Positions 35,432 through 44,174 of a stretch of DNA of 44,174 nucleotides are shown here, piece after piece. Each line of letters starts with the position of its first letter. The stretch's first letter is position 1. The stretch covers positions 1 to 44,174 of the IMG/VR virus record IMGVR_UViG_3300037247_000872, one strand, 5' to 3'. Origin of the DNA: a virus. The position numbers and the translations under genes are program-made. Below the pieces are notes generated by a model. It had not been told where the DNA came from, did no database searches, and saw only the letters and a list, made by a program, of their open reading frames with translations.

Positions 35432-37306
35432 ATCCCTGAGCCTCTCGACATCGAAGACCTGATCCGGCTCGCCGACAGCCTGGAGCGCGACGTCGCCTTC
35501 GCCAACACCAGGACGCGGGTGGAGAACCGTCGCAACCTTCGTCGCCGCATGACGGAGGTGGCGATCAGCGGCATCTCCGAGAAGCTGGAGTATCGCACCC
35601 CAGGCCTGGAGGTGAACGAGGATCGCTACGCCAACCGCCTGCGCTCCGCCGACCTGCAAATCCTGGTGGCGTCGAGAAAGCAGGCGTCGATCTCAGTGGA
35701 GAAGGCGCAGAACACCGAAAACTTCTTCTACCGCCTCTACCACGACCTCAGGAGAAAGCGCACCAGCCGCATCCGCGCCCCCGACGACCGCGCCATCCGC
35801 TACCAGGTATCGGACTTTGTAGGCATCCGTCATCTCGACTGGGCTCCGCATGTTCGGCAGAAGCTCTTTGGCAGCCTGGGCGGCAAGATAGAAGACCTGC
35901 CGGCGAAGCTCCGCGTCCTCTTTAAGGATGGCTTCGAGGGCAACCCCTTCGAATTGCGCGCCCCCGACCCGCTCCGCGTCTTCTGGAATGACGACATGTC
36001 GATGGTGGCGGAGATCGGGCGCGTGGGCGTCGACCAGCTCCGTGTCTCCTACGGCCTAGCAGAGAGCGCAGACTTCGCCGCCATCACCTCCGACCTCAAA
36101 GCGAAGGACGCCACCCAGCACGACCCCGCCACCATCCCCTTCTATCACGTCGAGACGAACGACTACATCTACGAGGCGATAGCTGTATCCGGTGAGGGCA
36201 AGAGGTCGATGCTCCTCCGTCGCTCGCCCAACCCAGCCGGCAGGCCCCGCTACGCCTTCTCGCCGGGGCATGAGGGAACGGGCGACGAGCCGTGGCAATA
36301 CTTCAGGCCGCTGCTCGGCCCCCTCTACCCGATAGCCGAGCTGCTCAACATCACCGGCACCCTGATGACAAGCAGCGCCCTCAAGACGGGGCGCGCCCCG
36401 TACCACTGGGTGAAGGTGGGGAGTGGGGCTGACGACTTCGCCTCGATCATGGCGCGACCGGAGAACGAGCGGAACATCGTCTGGATCGACACCGCCACTG
36501 ATACCTGGCCCGAAGGAAGGGACGGGTACGAATTGAAGCCGGTGCCTTCTCCCGACATGAACATGCTGCTCGCCACCCATCAGCATCTCCTGGCTGAGTT
36601 CGCGGACTCCGGCTTCCCCGCCATCCTCAGTCCGGGCGCTTCGATAGATGCCACGTCGGGCTACGACCGCTCGCGTCAGATGGAAGGCGCCCAGGACTTC
36701 TTGGAACCGCCCCTGACGAACATCGCCAGCGCCTGGCAGGAGCTATTCCTGCAGGCGGCAGAGCAGATCAAGGCCGTGGGCCTGGATGTCACGATACCCG
36801 TGATGCAGATAGCGCAGGGCGAGGACGCCCGCGTGCGGCCTCTGGTCACGATCAAGCCCGAAGACCTGGAGGATATTGACCTGGAAGTACGCCTGAGTTC
36901 GACTCCCCGCGTTGTGCAGTTCGCAGAGGACGAGAGCGATAGGCGCGACGTGGAGCTGGGCTTCATGGCTCGCAGCACCTACATGGGCAAGAAGTATGAC
37001 GATCCGACTAGGGAGCAACGGCAGGTAGACCTCGATACTGTCGGGGCAGCGGCGGCCGGAGCCGCCAACGAGTTCGCCATCCAGTTCATCAAGCAGATGG
37101 CCCCCCAGATCGCGCAGCAGGTGGCGATGGAGCTAGGCCTGCCCGCGATGGTGGAGCAGCAGCAGGGGGGCGAAGCGCGACCCGCCCGCCCAGCGGCGGG
37201 GTCCGTGCCGGGACAGGGATCGCCGCTCTCCCCGCCCGTGCAGAGTGAGCCAGGGGCACCCGCGCCGGCAGCCGTGGGCGGGGGCGCGACGGGAGCGGCC
37301 CAGTAA
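35432..37306 (+). CDS. Portal protein
   Basis: A 624-residue protein if read from ATC 35432; the first conventional start is GTG 35519 (595 residues). The 29 extra residues (IPEPLDIEDLIRLADSLE and onward) look like real helical sequence. The protein is long and charged with an early basic helix, a central wing/stem-type alpha/beta region (FELRAPDPLRVFWNDDMSMV) and a Pro/Ala/Gln-rich C-terminal tail. Position after terminase, and before scaffold and capsid, supports portal: the ring at the head vertex through which DNA moves. Confidence 0.8.
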   Translation: MPEPLDIEDLIRLADSLERDVAFANTRTRVENRRNLRRRMTEVAISGISEKLEYRTPGLEVNEDRYANRLRSADLQILVASRKQASISVEKAQNTENFFYRLYHDLRRKRTSRIRAPDDRAIRYQVSDFVGIRHLDWAPHVRQKLFGSLGGKIEDLPAKLRVLFKDGFEGNPFELRAPDPLRVFWNDDMSMVAEIGRVGVDQLRVSYGLAESADFAAITSDLKAKDATQHDPATIPFYHVETNDYIYEAIAVSGEGKRSMLLRRSPNPAGRPRYAFSPGHEGTGDEPWQYFRPLLGPLYPIAELLNITGTLMTSSALKTGRAPYHWVKVGSGADDFASIMARPENERNIVWIDTATDTWPEGRDGYELKPVPSPDMNMLLATHQHLLAEFADSGFPAILSPGASIDATSGYDRSRQMEGAQDFLEPPLTNIASAWQELFLQAAEQIKAVGLDVTIPVMQIAQGEDARVRPLVTIKPEDLEDIDLEVRLSSTPRVVQFAEDESDRRDVELGFMARSTYMGKKYDDPTREQRQVDLDTVGAAAAGAANEFAIQFIKQMAPQIAQQVAMELGLPAMVEQQQGGEARPARPAAGSVPGQGSPLSPPVQSEPGAPAPAAVGGGATGAAQ

Positions 37307-37449
37307 TGCCACTCGGAAAGGGCGTGCGGTTTCGGGTCAAGCGGGCTGGCGGCAAGAAGGTACGCTTGGCCTTCCGGGGAAAGAAAGTGATCGAGACGAA
37401 GGTATTGAACGGCAAGCACCGGGCGAAGAGGATGCATCGTGGCCGATGA
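37306..37449 (+). CDS. Small basic protein
   Basis: A 47-residue protein from ATG 37306, overlapping the portal stop. It is a beta-rich, Lys/Arg-rich sequence (VRFRVKRAGGKKVRLAFRG then KRMHRGR), likely to bind DNA or a structural partner. Overlaps the next gene by eleven bases. Confidence 0.55.
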   Translation: MPLGKGVRFRVKRAGGKKVRLAFRGKKVIETKVLNGKHRAKRMHRGR

Positions 37450-37741
37450 GCTGCTCAACCGCCAGATGTCGGCGGAGCACATCAACGCCCTCGTGAAGCA
37501 TGGGCTTACGGTGTTTGAGGAGACGCTGAGACGAAACCTAAAGAACTTCCTCCAAGATGGCTACCTACCCTTCACCAAGCCCCTCAGGGGCGAGGAGCGC
37601 AGGACGTTCCTGCTGAGCCCAGCAGCGCCGCAGCAGGCGGTAGACATGATGTCCTCGCAGGAGACGGCGGTGCGCGGGCAGGGCGTCGAGCTGATGGAAG
37701 AGATCGTAGAAGCGAGGCAGAGCAATGGGCAAGAGGCGTGA
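37439..37741 (+). CDS. Unknown head-module protein
   Basis: A 100-residue protein from GTG 37439, overlapping its neighbours. Helical, with ISAL-like repeats and Met/Gln-rich C-terminal part. Between the portal and the internal protein genes; a head-tail adaptor or ejection-protein role is possible. Confidence 0.55.
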   Translation: MADELLNRQMSAEHINALVKHGLTVFEETLRRNLKNFLQDGYLPFTKPLRGEERRTFLLSPAAPQQAVDMMSSQETAVRGQGVELMEEIVEARQSNGQEA

Positions 37742-39344
37742 TCGGAAGAAGGCCATGAAGCGGGCAGAGCGCGAGTGGATCCCCGGCGTGCCAGCGGCGC
37801 AGGGTGGGATGACGATTGATGCGCTGCTCGCTGGGCGGCAATCAGGTCGTTTGCCGCTCCCTGGCAACCCGCGAGGAGTGTCTACACTTGACGGGTCGGG
37901 AGTCCAGCTTGTCGAGATATTGCCGGGAGTCTATCAGTGGATGGATGCTAATGGGCAGCCATTAGACGCCCCTCCCATCAGGGCACCGACTACTACCACG
38001 GGCGCCGCAACCCCCCAGTTCCGCCCTGGCGAGCTCGATTTCATGCGAGAGCAGTTCGCCTTTGAGCAGGAGTCTTTTCAGCTCGACTTGGAGCTGCGTC
38101 GTGAGCAGGAGAAGAACCGAGATGCCGTTGCGCGTGGCAATCTGGCGCTCGCTCGGCAGACAGAGGCGCGGATCGCCCAGATACAGCGCCGCCAGCAGCA
38201 GCTAGAGGCCGCTCTGGGCAGGGCGCAGGGGATCGCGGGCCTGGCCTCCTCACGCGGCAACATCGAGGCCCAGCGGGCGCAGTTCCTCTCTCAGCTCGCC
38301 GCCAACCCCCGCGACTTTCGCCAGCTCCAGATCGGGCTGGGCGGGGGCCAGTCCTTCCTCGCAAACCTGCTTAGTGGGCAGCAAGTCGGCGGCCAGTCTA
38401 CGTCCCTCATCGGAGAGACGCCGACGTTGGGGGTAGACTTCCAACGGCTCCTTCAGTCCATCGCCGCCCGCCCCGACGTCCCCCTCTTCGAGGAGGCCGC
38501 TGATCTGTTCCGCAACGTGCCGCAGTTCCGCAAGGGCGGCACCCACATGGTGACGGATGAGCCCATCCTGGGCATCGGCCTCCTGTCAGGGATGCCCAAG
38601 TTCACGCTGGGTGAGCCCGCGCCGGGCTTTCCACGGGGCAAGCCCGAGGACGTGGACTTCAGTGCCGATGGCAGGCGAATGAAGGTGACGCCGATGCAGG
38701 GCGGGGGGAGCGTGGCGTTCCAGAGCGTCGCCGACGATCTTGCGGCGGGCAAGATACCGTTGCCCGGTCAGCCGCAGGCTCCCAAGCCACCCCGCCCCCA
38801 AGTGCACGGCCTGGCGCCGATCAACCTGCCCGACTTCCCCGGCCTGGGTGCCCTGATGCCGTTCCTTGGCATCGGCGATCAGCTCAGTGAGGCGTTGGAG
38901 GAGTTCAGCTTCGGTACCGCCATCCCGCGCTTTGGCAGAGCCCGAGAGCGGTTCGAGGAATTGCGGCCATCGAGGCCGGGAGAGGCGATTGGGAACTTGT
39001 TGCGGCTGATAGGCCCTGGCCCCGGTGGGGCGGGGCTTGGGCGCAGGGTACGGGAGATCACCGGATCGATACCTCGCACGCCTGGTGAGGCGATCCGCAG
39101 GTTGATGGAGGGCCTGGCGCCGCAGCAGTTCTTCAACCTCTTGCCGTCGCAGACCGGCCTCTTGGAGAGCGTGGTGTCAGCCCTTGGTGTGCCGCCCCAG
39201 GACTTCTTCAGCTCCCTTACGGGATCGTTCCCAACTGGCCCGGACCCGTCTCGTATCTCCTTCGGCAACTTCCTAGAGGGGGGAACCGTGACCGTTAGGC
39301 CGCAGGCTCCAGGCGGCTTCTTCAGCTATCTGTCGGCTGCGTGA
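37725..39344 (+). CDS. Internal virion or ejection protein candidate
   Basis: A 539-residue protein from ATG 37725. After a Pro/Thr-rich N-terminus, residues about 100-185 form a long Gln/Arg-rich coiled coil (FEQESFQLDLELRREQEK; LARQTEARIAQIQRRQQQ). The middle is Gly/Pro-rich, and later segments have amphipathic helices (AGLGRRVREITGS). This is like the DNA-ejection proteins stored in short-tailed phage heads. No enzyme motif. Confidence 0.55.
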   Translation: MGKRRDRKKAMKRAEREWIPGVPAAQGGMTIDALLAGRQSGRLPLPGNPRGVSTLDGSGVQLVEILPGVYQWMDANGQPLDAPPIRAPTTTTGAATPQFRPGELDFMREQFAFEQESFQLDLELRREQEKNRDAVARGNLALARQTEARIAQIQRRQQQLEAALGRAQGIAGLASSRGNIEAQRAQFLSQLAANPRDFRQLQIGLGGGQSFLANLLSGQQVGGQSTSLIGETPTLGVDFQRLLQSIAARPDVPLFEEAADLFRNVPQFRKGGTHMVTDEPILGIGLLSGMPKFTLGEPAPGFPRGKPEDVDFSADGRRMKVTPMQGGGSVAFQSVADDLAAGKIPLPGQPQAPKPPRPQVHGLAPINLPDFPGLGALMPFLGIGDQLSEALEEFSFGTAIPRFGRARERFEELRPSRPGEAIGNLLRLIGPGPGGAGLGRRVREITGSIPRTPGEAIRRLMEGLAPQQFFNLLPSQTGLLESVVSALGVPPQDFFSSLTGSFPTGPDPSRISFGNFLEGGTVTVRPQAPGGFFSYLSAA

Positions 39345-42300
39345 TGCCACTACTCGTTCGTTCCTTCTTCGATACGCTCCGCCAGGCGCAGTCCGAGTCG
39401 CAGGACAGGGCCGAGGTGCGGGAGCAGGCGCGACAGTTCCGCAGGCTGGCCCGCGATCGAGGCTTCGCGGGACTGGTGGGTGACCTCTTCCCGCTGGGCC
39501 TCCGTTACGAGCGCTCGCGGATGGAGGACAAGCGGCTGCGCCCGCCTAGCTTTGCCGACACGCTGGCCGAGCGCCAGCTTGAGGCGTTCCAGACGCCTGT
39601 TGAGCCGTCTCCCGCGCCGGCGCCTCCGCAACAGCCTGAGATAGCGCTGGCCCCAGCGCCGGTAGAGACTCCGCCCGCACCGCCTCTGGCCCCGCCTGTT
39701 CAGGAACCCATAGTTGCACCACAGGAACCCATCATCGCACAGGAGCCAGAACCTGAGCCGCTCACTGATCCTGTGGAGCGCGCTCTTCAGAAGGTGCTTG
39801 AGACAACCGGCATGACGCCGCAGGACTACTTTGGCCTCAGCGTAGAGGATCGCGTGACCGCCATTAACGAGGTGAAGAGCCAACCGTTCCCCGGTGAGTC
39901 GCAGTCGGCCTTCCAGCTCCTGATCAACCGTGAGCAGAATGTAGAGCCCAGCTTTGCACCGCTCGGTCGCATCGTGCTGGGAGCAGAGCAGGCTGGCCGA
40001 GAGCTCGGCGCAGCGGCAACCACAGGCATCCGCATCGCCGCCGAAGAGGTGCTGCCAGGCGAGGGTAGACCCAGCCTTGAGGCTGTGCAGGAGGGCGGGT
40101 TGACGGGCGCCATCGAGCGCAGCATCGACGTGCCCGTGGCCCCCGATGTATTGAACCCGCTCAACCTCATCCCATTGCCCATCATCGATCCCCTAGTCGC
40201 ACGGGCACTAGGTGTGACATTCAGGGCTGGGCAGCGCATCACCCGCTCTCTACTTACTCGCCTGGGCCGCGAGGCTGCGGAGCAGGCCACCAGCGAGACG
40301 CTAGATGCGGGCACGCGGATAGCGCTGCGGGAGTTCTCAGAAGAGGTGGAGCGGGCTTCTCTTCTCACGCCAGGAGAGGCCGCTGAGGTGCGGGGCCTGA
40401 CGGGAGCGCGGCCGCCGGCCGCGGCCGAGTTGCCCACCGGCCTTCCTGGCCCCGCCCGCGCTGTGGAGCCCGGGGCTGCCCCTGCGGTCCGGCAGGCGGC
40501 CCCGGCTCCGCCCGATCCGGTCACTGGGGAAGTGCAACTAGCGGGCGGTGCCCCGCTCACCCGCGCACACCTCCAAGAACGCAATGCGGCCAATGCGGCT
40601 CAGCAGGCCGTGCAGCAAGGTGCCTCTGCTAAGCCAGGACGCGATGCACGGGAGGCATGGCGGCTGTTCGAGGGTGCCAACAAGGAGGCGGCGCTGCATC
40701 GGGCCACCGTGAAGGCAGACGGCTACGACTCATTCAATGACGCGGCCATAAAGGTCGTGAAGGACAGCGACGACCAGTCCGATCAGGTCATCGGGATCAT
40801 GGAACGCATGTTTGCGGCAGGCGAGGAGCGTGGCCCAGTTAGGCAGTTTCGCCCTGGTGAGCGAGCCCCCGTACAAGCCCTCTACGACAGGTTTGATGAG
40901 GCGACCGTGCGGCTCATCCAGGCCGACCCTGACTTCGAGATGGTGGCCCTGCCCGAATACTTCGCGCACCAGTTCAAGGTGCGGAAGACTCCGCGTGGCC
41001 CGTTCGCCCGTGGCCTCCAACTCCGTCCTGGCTTCCTGCGGAAGCGGAAGCTGACGGGCGCGCTAGGCGAGATTCTGGAGAGCCGCCCCGACCTTGATCT
41101 CGTCACCTGGGACCCCGTGGCGTATGTAGATCGGCACGTAGCCGCCGTCGATAACTACATCAACAGCCTGGAGGTCATTCGTGGTCTCAAGGCGACAGGC
41201 CGCATTGTTCCGTCTGGGCGTGGTGGGCAAAAACTATCTGAGGTTGTAGCGAAGACACAGCACGGCGACTTGGGGTCTCTTGTCAATAGGCGTGTCGTTG
41301 CGGCAGACAGGGATAACATCGGGCGGGTTCTCAGCGTTAGCAGCGATGGAACATCCGCTGAGGTGCATTTCGTTAATAGAGAGACTGGGGCGCAGGCGAC
41401 GAAGAGCTTGCCAACTACTCAACTCACCATTCTTGAAACTACGACTGGTGCTGTTCGTGAGGGCGCTCCTGCCGCCTGGCGTACACCAGACATCGCGCCC
41501 TTCAAGGTGCGGCAGGCCCTTGATGGCTGGGTGGCGCACCCCGACGTGGCGCTGACCCTTGAGCAGATGTTTGGCAAGTCGGCGTTTGACCAATTCGGTG
41601 CCCTCAAGCTCCTAAAGAACGTGCGCGAGTCGGCGTTCCGCGTGAAGGTCTTTGGGGGCCTATTCCAAGCCATCGACTATACATTTCGAGATGCTGGCCT
41701 TGGACTAAGTGAGCTGGCCCGCCTTCGCCCTGGCGCCGCCATGCGCGCCTGGGCTAGCCCTATCAAGGCGGTGGCTCGTGCTGCCGTACCTGGCCTAGAC
41801 AGGAAGCTAACACGACTGGCTGGGAACAACCCAAAGCTGAAGCTGCTGTACCGCAACGGCCTCTCCGCAGGAGTAGACCCATCCATTTCTGATGAGGCTA
41901 TCAGGGGCATCGGTGGGATCGTTCCTGAGACGGTCGGAGGCAAGCAGATACCTGGAGCGCGCGGCTTGCAGCAGGTGCTCGACTTCATGGGCGGTGGGGC
42001 TTACGAGAAGTTCCACAAGGAGACGTTGGAGCAGGCGGGCCTGGTGATTTTGGAGAAGAACCTAAAGAGGGGCATACCGCTGGAGGAGGCTGGCCGTCTC
42101 GCCGTTGAGGAGGTCAACGTCTTCTTCTCCAGCATCCCGAACTGGCAGAGCGCGGTGCGCTCCAAGACGGGGCGCGACTTGCTCAAGTTCCCCTTCTTCG
42201 CCACGGGCGAACTGGAGGGCTGGTTCCGGCTTCCCTTCCAGGCCCCGGCGGGCTTTGCGGGCATCATCGGCTCCACGGTGATCATCGCTGAGATGTTGCA

Positions 42301-43645
42301 GAAGCTCTTTACGGGGGAGTGGCTGAGTCTCGACCAACTGAACCCATACGAGGTGCGCGGAGAGACTACATCGTTCAAGGAGAAGCTGCCCATCGTCGGC
42401 AAGGGCGGCTTTAACGCTACCTTCCTGCGCCCGGAGCTCCCCTGGAAGGGGCCGCTGGGCCGCACCCTCTACCTCGATCTCCTGGGGCAGTCGGACACGC
42501 CGTTTCGCTTCGCCCTCGACCCAGAGTTCGCCACCACAACGCGGCTGGGGCAATTTCCCAGGCTGGGCATCGATCTCGCTGCCGTGTTGCACGGTGACGC
42601 CCCGGCGTTCGGCGAGGTGGTGGAAAGCCCCGCCGATGCCGCACGCTTTGCGTTCCAGCAGGTATCTCCTATCGCTGTCAGCGGCTTGGCCGGCACTGAG
42701 GTAGAGAGGATTGGCGTAGCAGGCGGCGGGATACAAACGAGCGGCCTGAACATCATGGCCGAGGGCCTGCGGGACGTGCTGGCGCGGAGGTTTGAGGACA
42801 AGTTCGGGCGCGAGTTCAATTCCGAAGCGCCGACCGACTGGGAGCTGGCCCGCACCGATCCCACGCTCCGGCCAATCGTTGATCAGATGCAGCGGTTCGG
42901 GCTGGGCTCGCTCACCCTGAGCGAAGAGCGCGAGGCCACTGGGCGGCTGGGGGGCGTTGCAACAGAGCAGGCCGAGCAGGGCTTCGATGCCGTGCAGGAG
43001 CGTATCCGCAGGAGAGAGTTCGGCGACCTGTCGGAAGACAACCAGGGTCGCCGCGCCATCTGGGACCGCGTGGGCGACATCAGGACGGGGCGCAGGGCGG
43101 TCTTCGCCGCTGGCTCAGAGGCATTTCCGAAAGAGACTGAGCGTGCAGCAGGGCGTGAGCCGCGCACCGACGTGGGCCGAGCTCGCAGGAAGATGGATGA
43201 CATCTTCGACCGCCACCCGAACCTCTTCACCGAAGAGGACTGGGCGTCGTTCGAAGCCGACATAGAGCGGTCTCTCACTACTAGGGAGCAGGCCATTATT
43301 GAAAGGGAGACGGGTCTTGGTAGGCATCGCCTAGAGGACTCCTGGCACGACCTGAACGTGGGCCTGGAGCCCTACTACGAGATCCCCGCCGAGGAGGATA
43401 TTGGTGGCCTTCAACCACTCCGGCCACTAGGGCAGGGCAATGCACGCGAGGAATGGCGGAAGAGTCATCCCCAACAGGACGCTCAGCTTTGGGTGCTGGG
43501 CAGGGTGGGTACGGTGCGCTCGGAAAGGGCGATGAACATTGCAATCCGATTGGGACGAAGGGCCTTCGGCCAGCGTGTGCAGCCTTCTAGGGAGAGGGGT
43601 CGCTTTGCGCCACTTCAGCCGCTTGCACCGCTGGGGGTACCTTGA
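39341..43645 (+). CDS. Very large internal virion protein
   Basis: A 1434-residue protein from GTG 39341 or ATG 39344. Residues about 85-145 are a Pro/Ala/Glu-rich linker. Residues about 370-430 are again Pro/Ala-rich. A region near residue 530 has LPEYFAHQFKVRKTPRGP; residues about 760-1000 contain long amphipathic helices, membrane-like stretches (FAGIIGSTVIIAEMLQKLF) and segments seen in large podovirus internal proteins (LPD38-like, by eye). It is probably ejected with the DNA and may span the envelope. No peptidase or lysozyme motif was spotted. Confidence 0.6.
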   Translation: MMPLLVRSFFDTLRQAQSESQDRAEVREQARQFRRLARDRGFAGLVGDLFPLGLRYERSRMEDKRLRPPSFADTLAERQLEAFQTPVEPSPAPAPPQQPEIALAPAPVETPPAPPLAPPVQEPIVAPQEPIIAQEPEPEPLTDPVERALQKVLETTGMTPQDYFGLSVEDRVTAINEVKSQPFPGESQSAFQLLINREQNVEPSFAPLGRIVLGAEQAGRELGAAATTGIRIAAEEVLPGEGRPSLEAVQEGGLTGAIERSIDVPVAPDVLNPLNLIPLPIIDPLVARALGVTFRAGQRITRSLLTRLGREAAEQATSETLDAGTRIALREFSEEVERASLLTPGEAAEVRGLTGARPPAAAELPTGLPGPARAVEPGAAPAVRQAAPAPPDPVTGEVQLAGGAPLTRAHLQERNAANAAQQAVQQGASAKPGRDAREAWRLFEGANKEAALHRATVKADGYDSFNDAAIKVVKDSDDQSDQVIGIMERMFAAGEERGPVRQFRPGERAPVQALYDRFDEATVRLIQADPDFEMVALPEYFAHQFKVRKTPRGPFARGLQLRPGFLRKRKLTGALGEILESRPDLDLVTWDPVAYVDRHVAAVDNYINSLEVIRGLKATGRIVPSGRGGQKLSEVVAKTQHGDLGSLVNRRVVAADRDNIGRVLSVSSDGTSAEVHFVNRETGAQATKSLPTTQLTILETTTGAVREGAPAAWRTPDIAPFKVRQALDGWVAHPDVALTLEQMFGKSAFDQFGALKLLKNVRESAFRVKVFGGLFQAIDYTFRDAGLGLSELARLRPGAAMRAWASPIKAVARAAVPGLDRKLTRLAGNNPKLKLLYRNGLSAGVDPSISDEAIRGIGGIVPETVGGKQIPGARGLQQVLDFMGGGAYEKFHKETLEQAGLVILEKNLKRGIPLEEAGRLAVEEVNVFFSSIPNWQSAVRSKTGRDLLKFPFFATGELEGWFRLPFQAPAGFAGIIGSTVIIAEMLQKLFTGEWLSLDQLNPYEVRGETTSFKEKLPIVGKGGFNATFLRPELPWKGPLGRTLYLDLLGQSDTPFRFALDPEFATTTRLGQFPRLGIDLAAVLHGDAPAFGEVVESPADAARFAFQQVSPIAVSGLAGTEVERIGVAGGGIQTSGLNIMAEGLRDVLARRFEDKFGREFNSEAPTDWELARTDPTLRPIVDQMQRFGLGSLTLSEEREATGRLGGVATEQAEQGFDAVQERIRRREFGDLSEDNQGRRAIWDRVGDIRTGRRAVFAAGSEAFPKETERAAGREPRTDVGRARRKMDDIFDRHPNLFTEEDWASFEADIERSLTTREQAIIERETGLGRHRLEDSWHDLNVGLEPYYEIPAEEDIGGLQPLRPLGQGNAREEWRKSHPQQDAQLWVLGRVGTVRSERAMNIAIRLGRRAFGQRVQPSRERGRFAPLQPLAPLGVP

Positions 43646-43650
43646 TAGTG

Positions 43651-43830
43651 ATGGATGGCTCAGTGTCAAGCGAGTACCGCTGCCTGCGCTGTCACCGGCT
43701 ACTCTTTCGGGGCGACCTGAAGAGCGAGTCGTCGGTCGAGATACAGTGCTGGCACCGGCAGTGCCGCTACCTGAACTACATTGGCTCCCCAACAGTTCTG
43801 ATTGCATATACACCACCCGTCAGGACATGA
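43651..43830 (+). CDS. Second Com-like zinc-finger protein
   Basis: A 59-residue protein from ATG 43651 (TTG 43642, overlapping the previous TGA, and GTG 43648 are alternatives). YRCLRCHRLLFRG and IQCWHRQCRYLN match the Com pattern, though the second pair is C-x4-C with a His between. It immediately precedes the promoter of the scaffold gene, mirroring the Com-like gene ahead of the portal. Confidence 0.6.
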   Translation: MDGSVSSEYRCLRCHRLLFRGDLKSESSVEIQCWHRQCRYLNYIGSPTVLIAYTPPVRT

Positions 43831-43845
43831 TGGCTTAATGGAGGC

Positions 43846-43874
43846 TTGACAAGGAAGTTCTACGGCGGTAAGCT
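43846..43874 (+). promoter_or_regulatory. Scaffold-capsid promoter
   Basis: TTGACA (43846-43851) and TAAGCT (43869-43874), 17 bases apart, 61 bases before the scaffold ATG. Its -10 surroundings resemble those of the portal promoter (35323). Confidence 0.75.
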
Positions 43875-43934
43875 AGACAGCAACGTTAAGCATTCTGAGC
43901 GCTCTTTGAGGCGTCGAGCTTCGGAGGGCGTTTT

Positions 43935-44174
43935 ATGTTTCCCCTCAGACAGTCACCCGACGACCCCACGGCAGCGACAGCGGAGCCCGCGCCCGCCGCG
44001 CAGGCGGCAGAGGCTACTGCTGAGGTCGCACCTGAAGGCGAGGCCGCACCCGCCGCTGAGCAAGAGCCCCCTGCGGGGGAGAGCGTAGCCAGCGGGCCAG
44101 AGGAAGAGGCCAAGCCCGAACAGGAGGCGACCCCAGACCCACGTAGCCAGATGACGGAGACGCTGAAGGCGCTC
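43935..44174 (+). CDS. Capsid scaffolding protein, 5' part crossing the ends
   Basis: From ATG 43935, seven bases after GGAGGG, the frame runs off the window at 44174 and continues at base 128 to the stop at 880, giving 330 residues in all. The N-terminal 72 residues encoded here are Ala/Glu/Pro-rich and disordered. See the entry at 2-880. Confidence 0.75.
   Translation, partial: MFPLRQSPDDPTAATAEPAPAAQAAEATAEVAPEGEAAPAAEQEPPAGESVASGPEEEAKPEQEATPDPRSQMTETLKAL
44048..44174. repeat. Terminal direct repeat, right copy
   Basis: Identical to 1-127. See the left copy for interpretation. Confidence 0.95.

Overview
This window looks like one complete tailed-phage genome, linearised inside a gene. 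Its last 127 bases (44048-44174) are identical to its first 127. Joining the ends gives a circle of about 44.05 kb and restores a 330-codon gene across the junction. Base composition is GC-rich and genes are packed end to end with 4-base stop/start overlaps. No integrase, excisionase or attachment site was seen, so a lytic life style is inferred. There are portal, terminase, scaffold, capsid and large internal-virion-type genes but no recognisable tape measure, tail tube or sheath gene, so a short-tailed (podovirus-like) particle is the best guess. No DNA polymerase was recognised. The host cannot be named. Exact TTGACA boxes 17 bases from TAnnnT boxes, together with strong AGGAGG ribosome sites, suggest a bacterium with an ordinary vegetative sigma factor and high GC.

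Layout, following the circle. A divergent promoter pair at 29799-29901 drives a short leftward operon (29756 to 28722) and a rightward one: small proteins, small terminase (30145), a HExxH protein (31866) and large terminase (32788). An antisense HNH endonuclease (34700-35125) and a terminator (35150-35190) follow. A Com-like zinc finger (35194) and a promoter (35323) precede the portal (35432 or 35519), three further genes and a 1434-residue internal-virion candidate (39341). A second Com-like finger (43651) and promoter (43846) precede scaffold, capsid protein (891), a glycosyltransferase-methyltransferase fusion (2276), small head/neck genes, fibre-type proteins (6376, 8361, 9779, 11032), holin candidates (13658, 13915) and an amidase endolysin (14646). 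A 570-base control region (15414-15983) holds two promoters, two terminators and strong hairpins. It leads into about 50 small early genes (15984-28725): a ribbon-helix-helix regulator, many zinc-ribbon microproteins, a phosphoribosyltransferase, a recombination candidate, a VRR-NUC nuclease, a lysozyme-like protein, a TSCPD protein, a DNA methyltransferase, two LuxR-type HTH proteins and a replication initiator with a tandem-repeat candidate origin.

Most notable points: (1) several genes appear to start at ATC, twice directly behind a GGAGG ribosome site; (2) a leaderless ribbon-helix-helix gene has an 18-base palindrome lying over its -10 box; (3) a promoter-to-terminator unit of about 315 bases is rich in hairpins and may be an undescribed phage RNA; (4) a Com-like zinc finger lies just upstream of the portal gene, whose start has no AUG and is preceded by an attenuator-like hairpin. 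Functions are inferred from sequence motifs read by eye; no database search was run.
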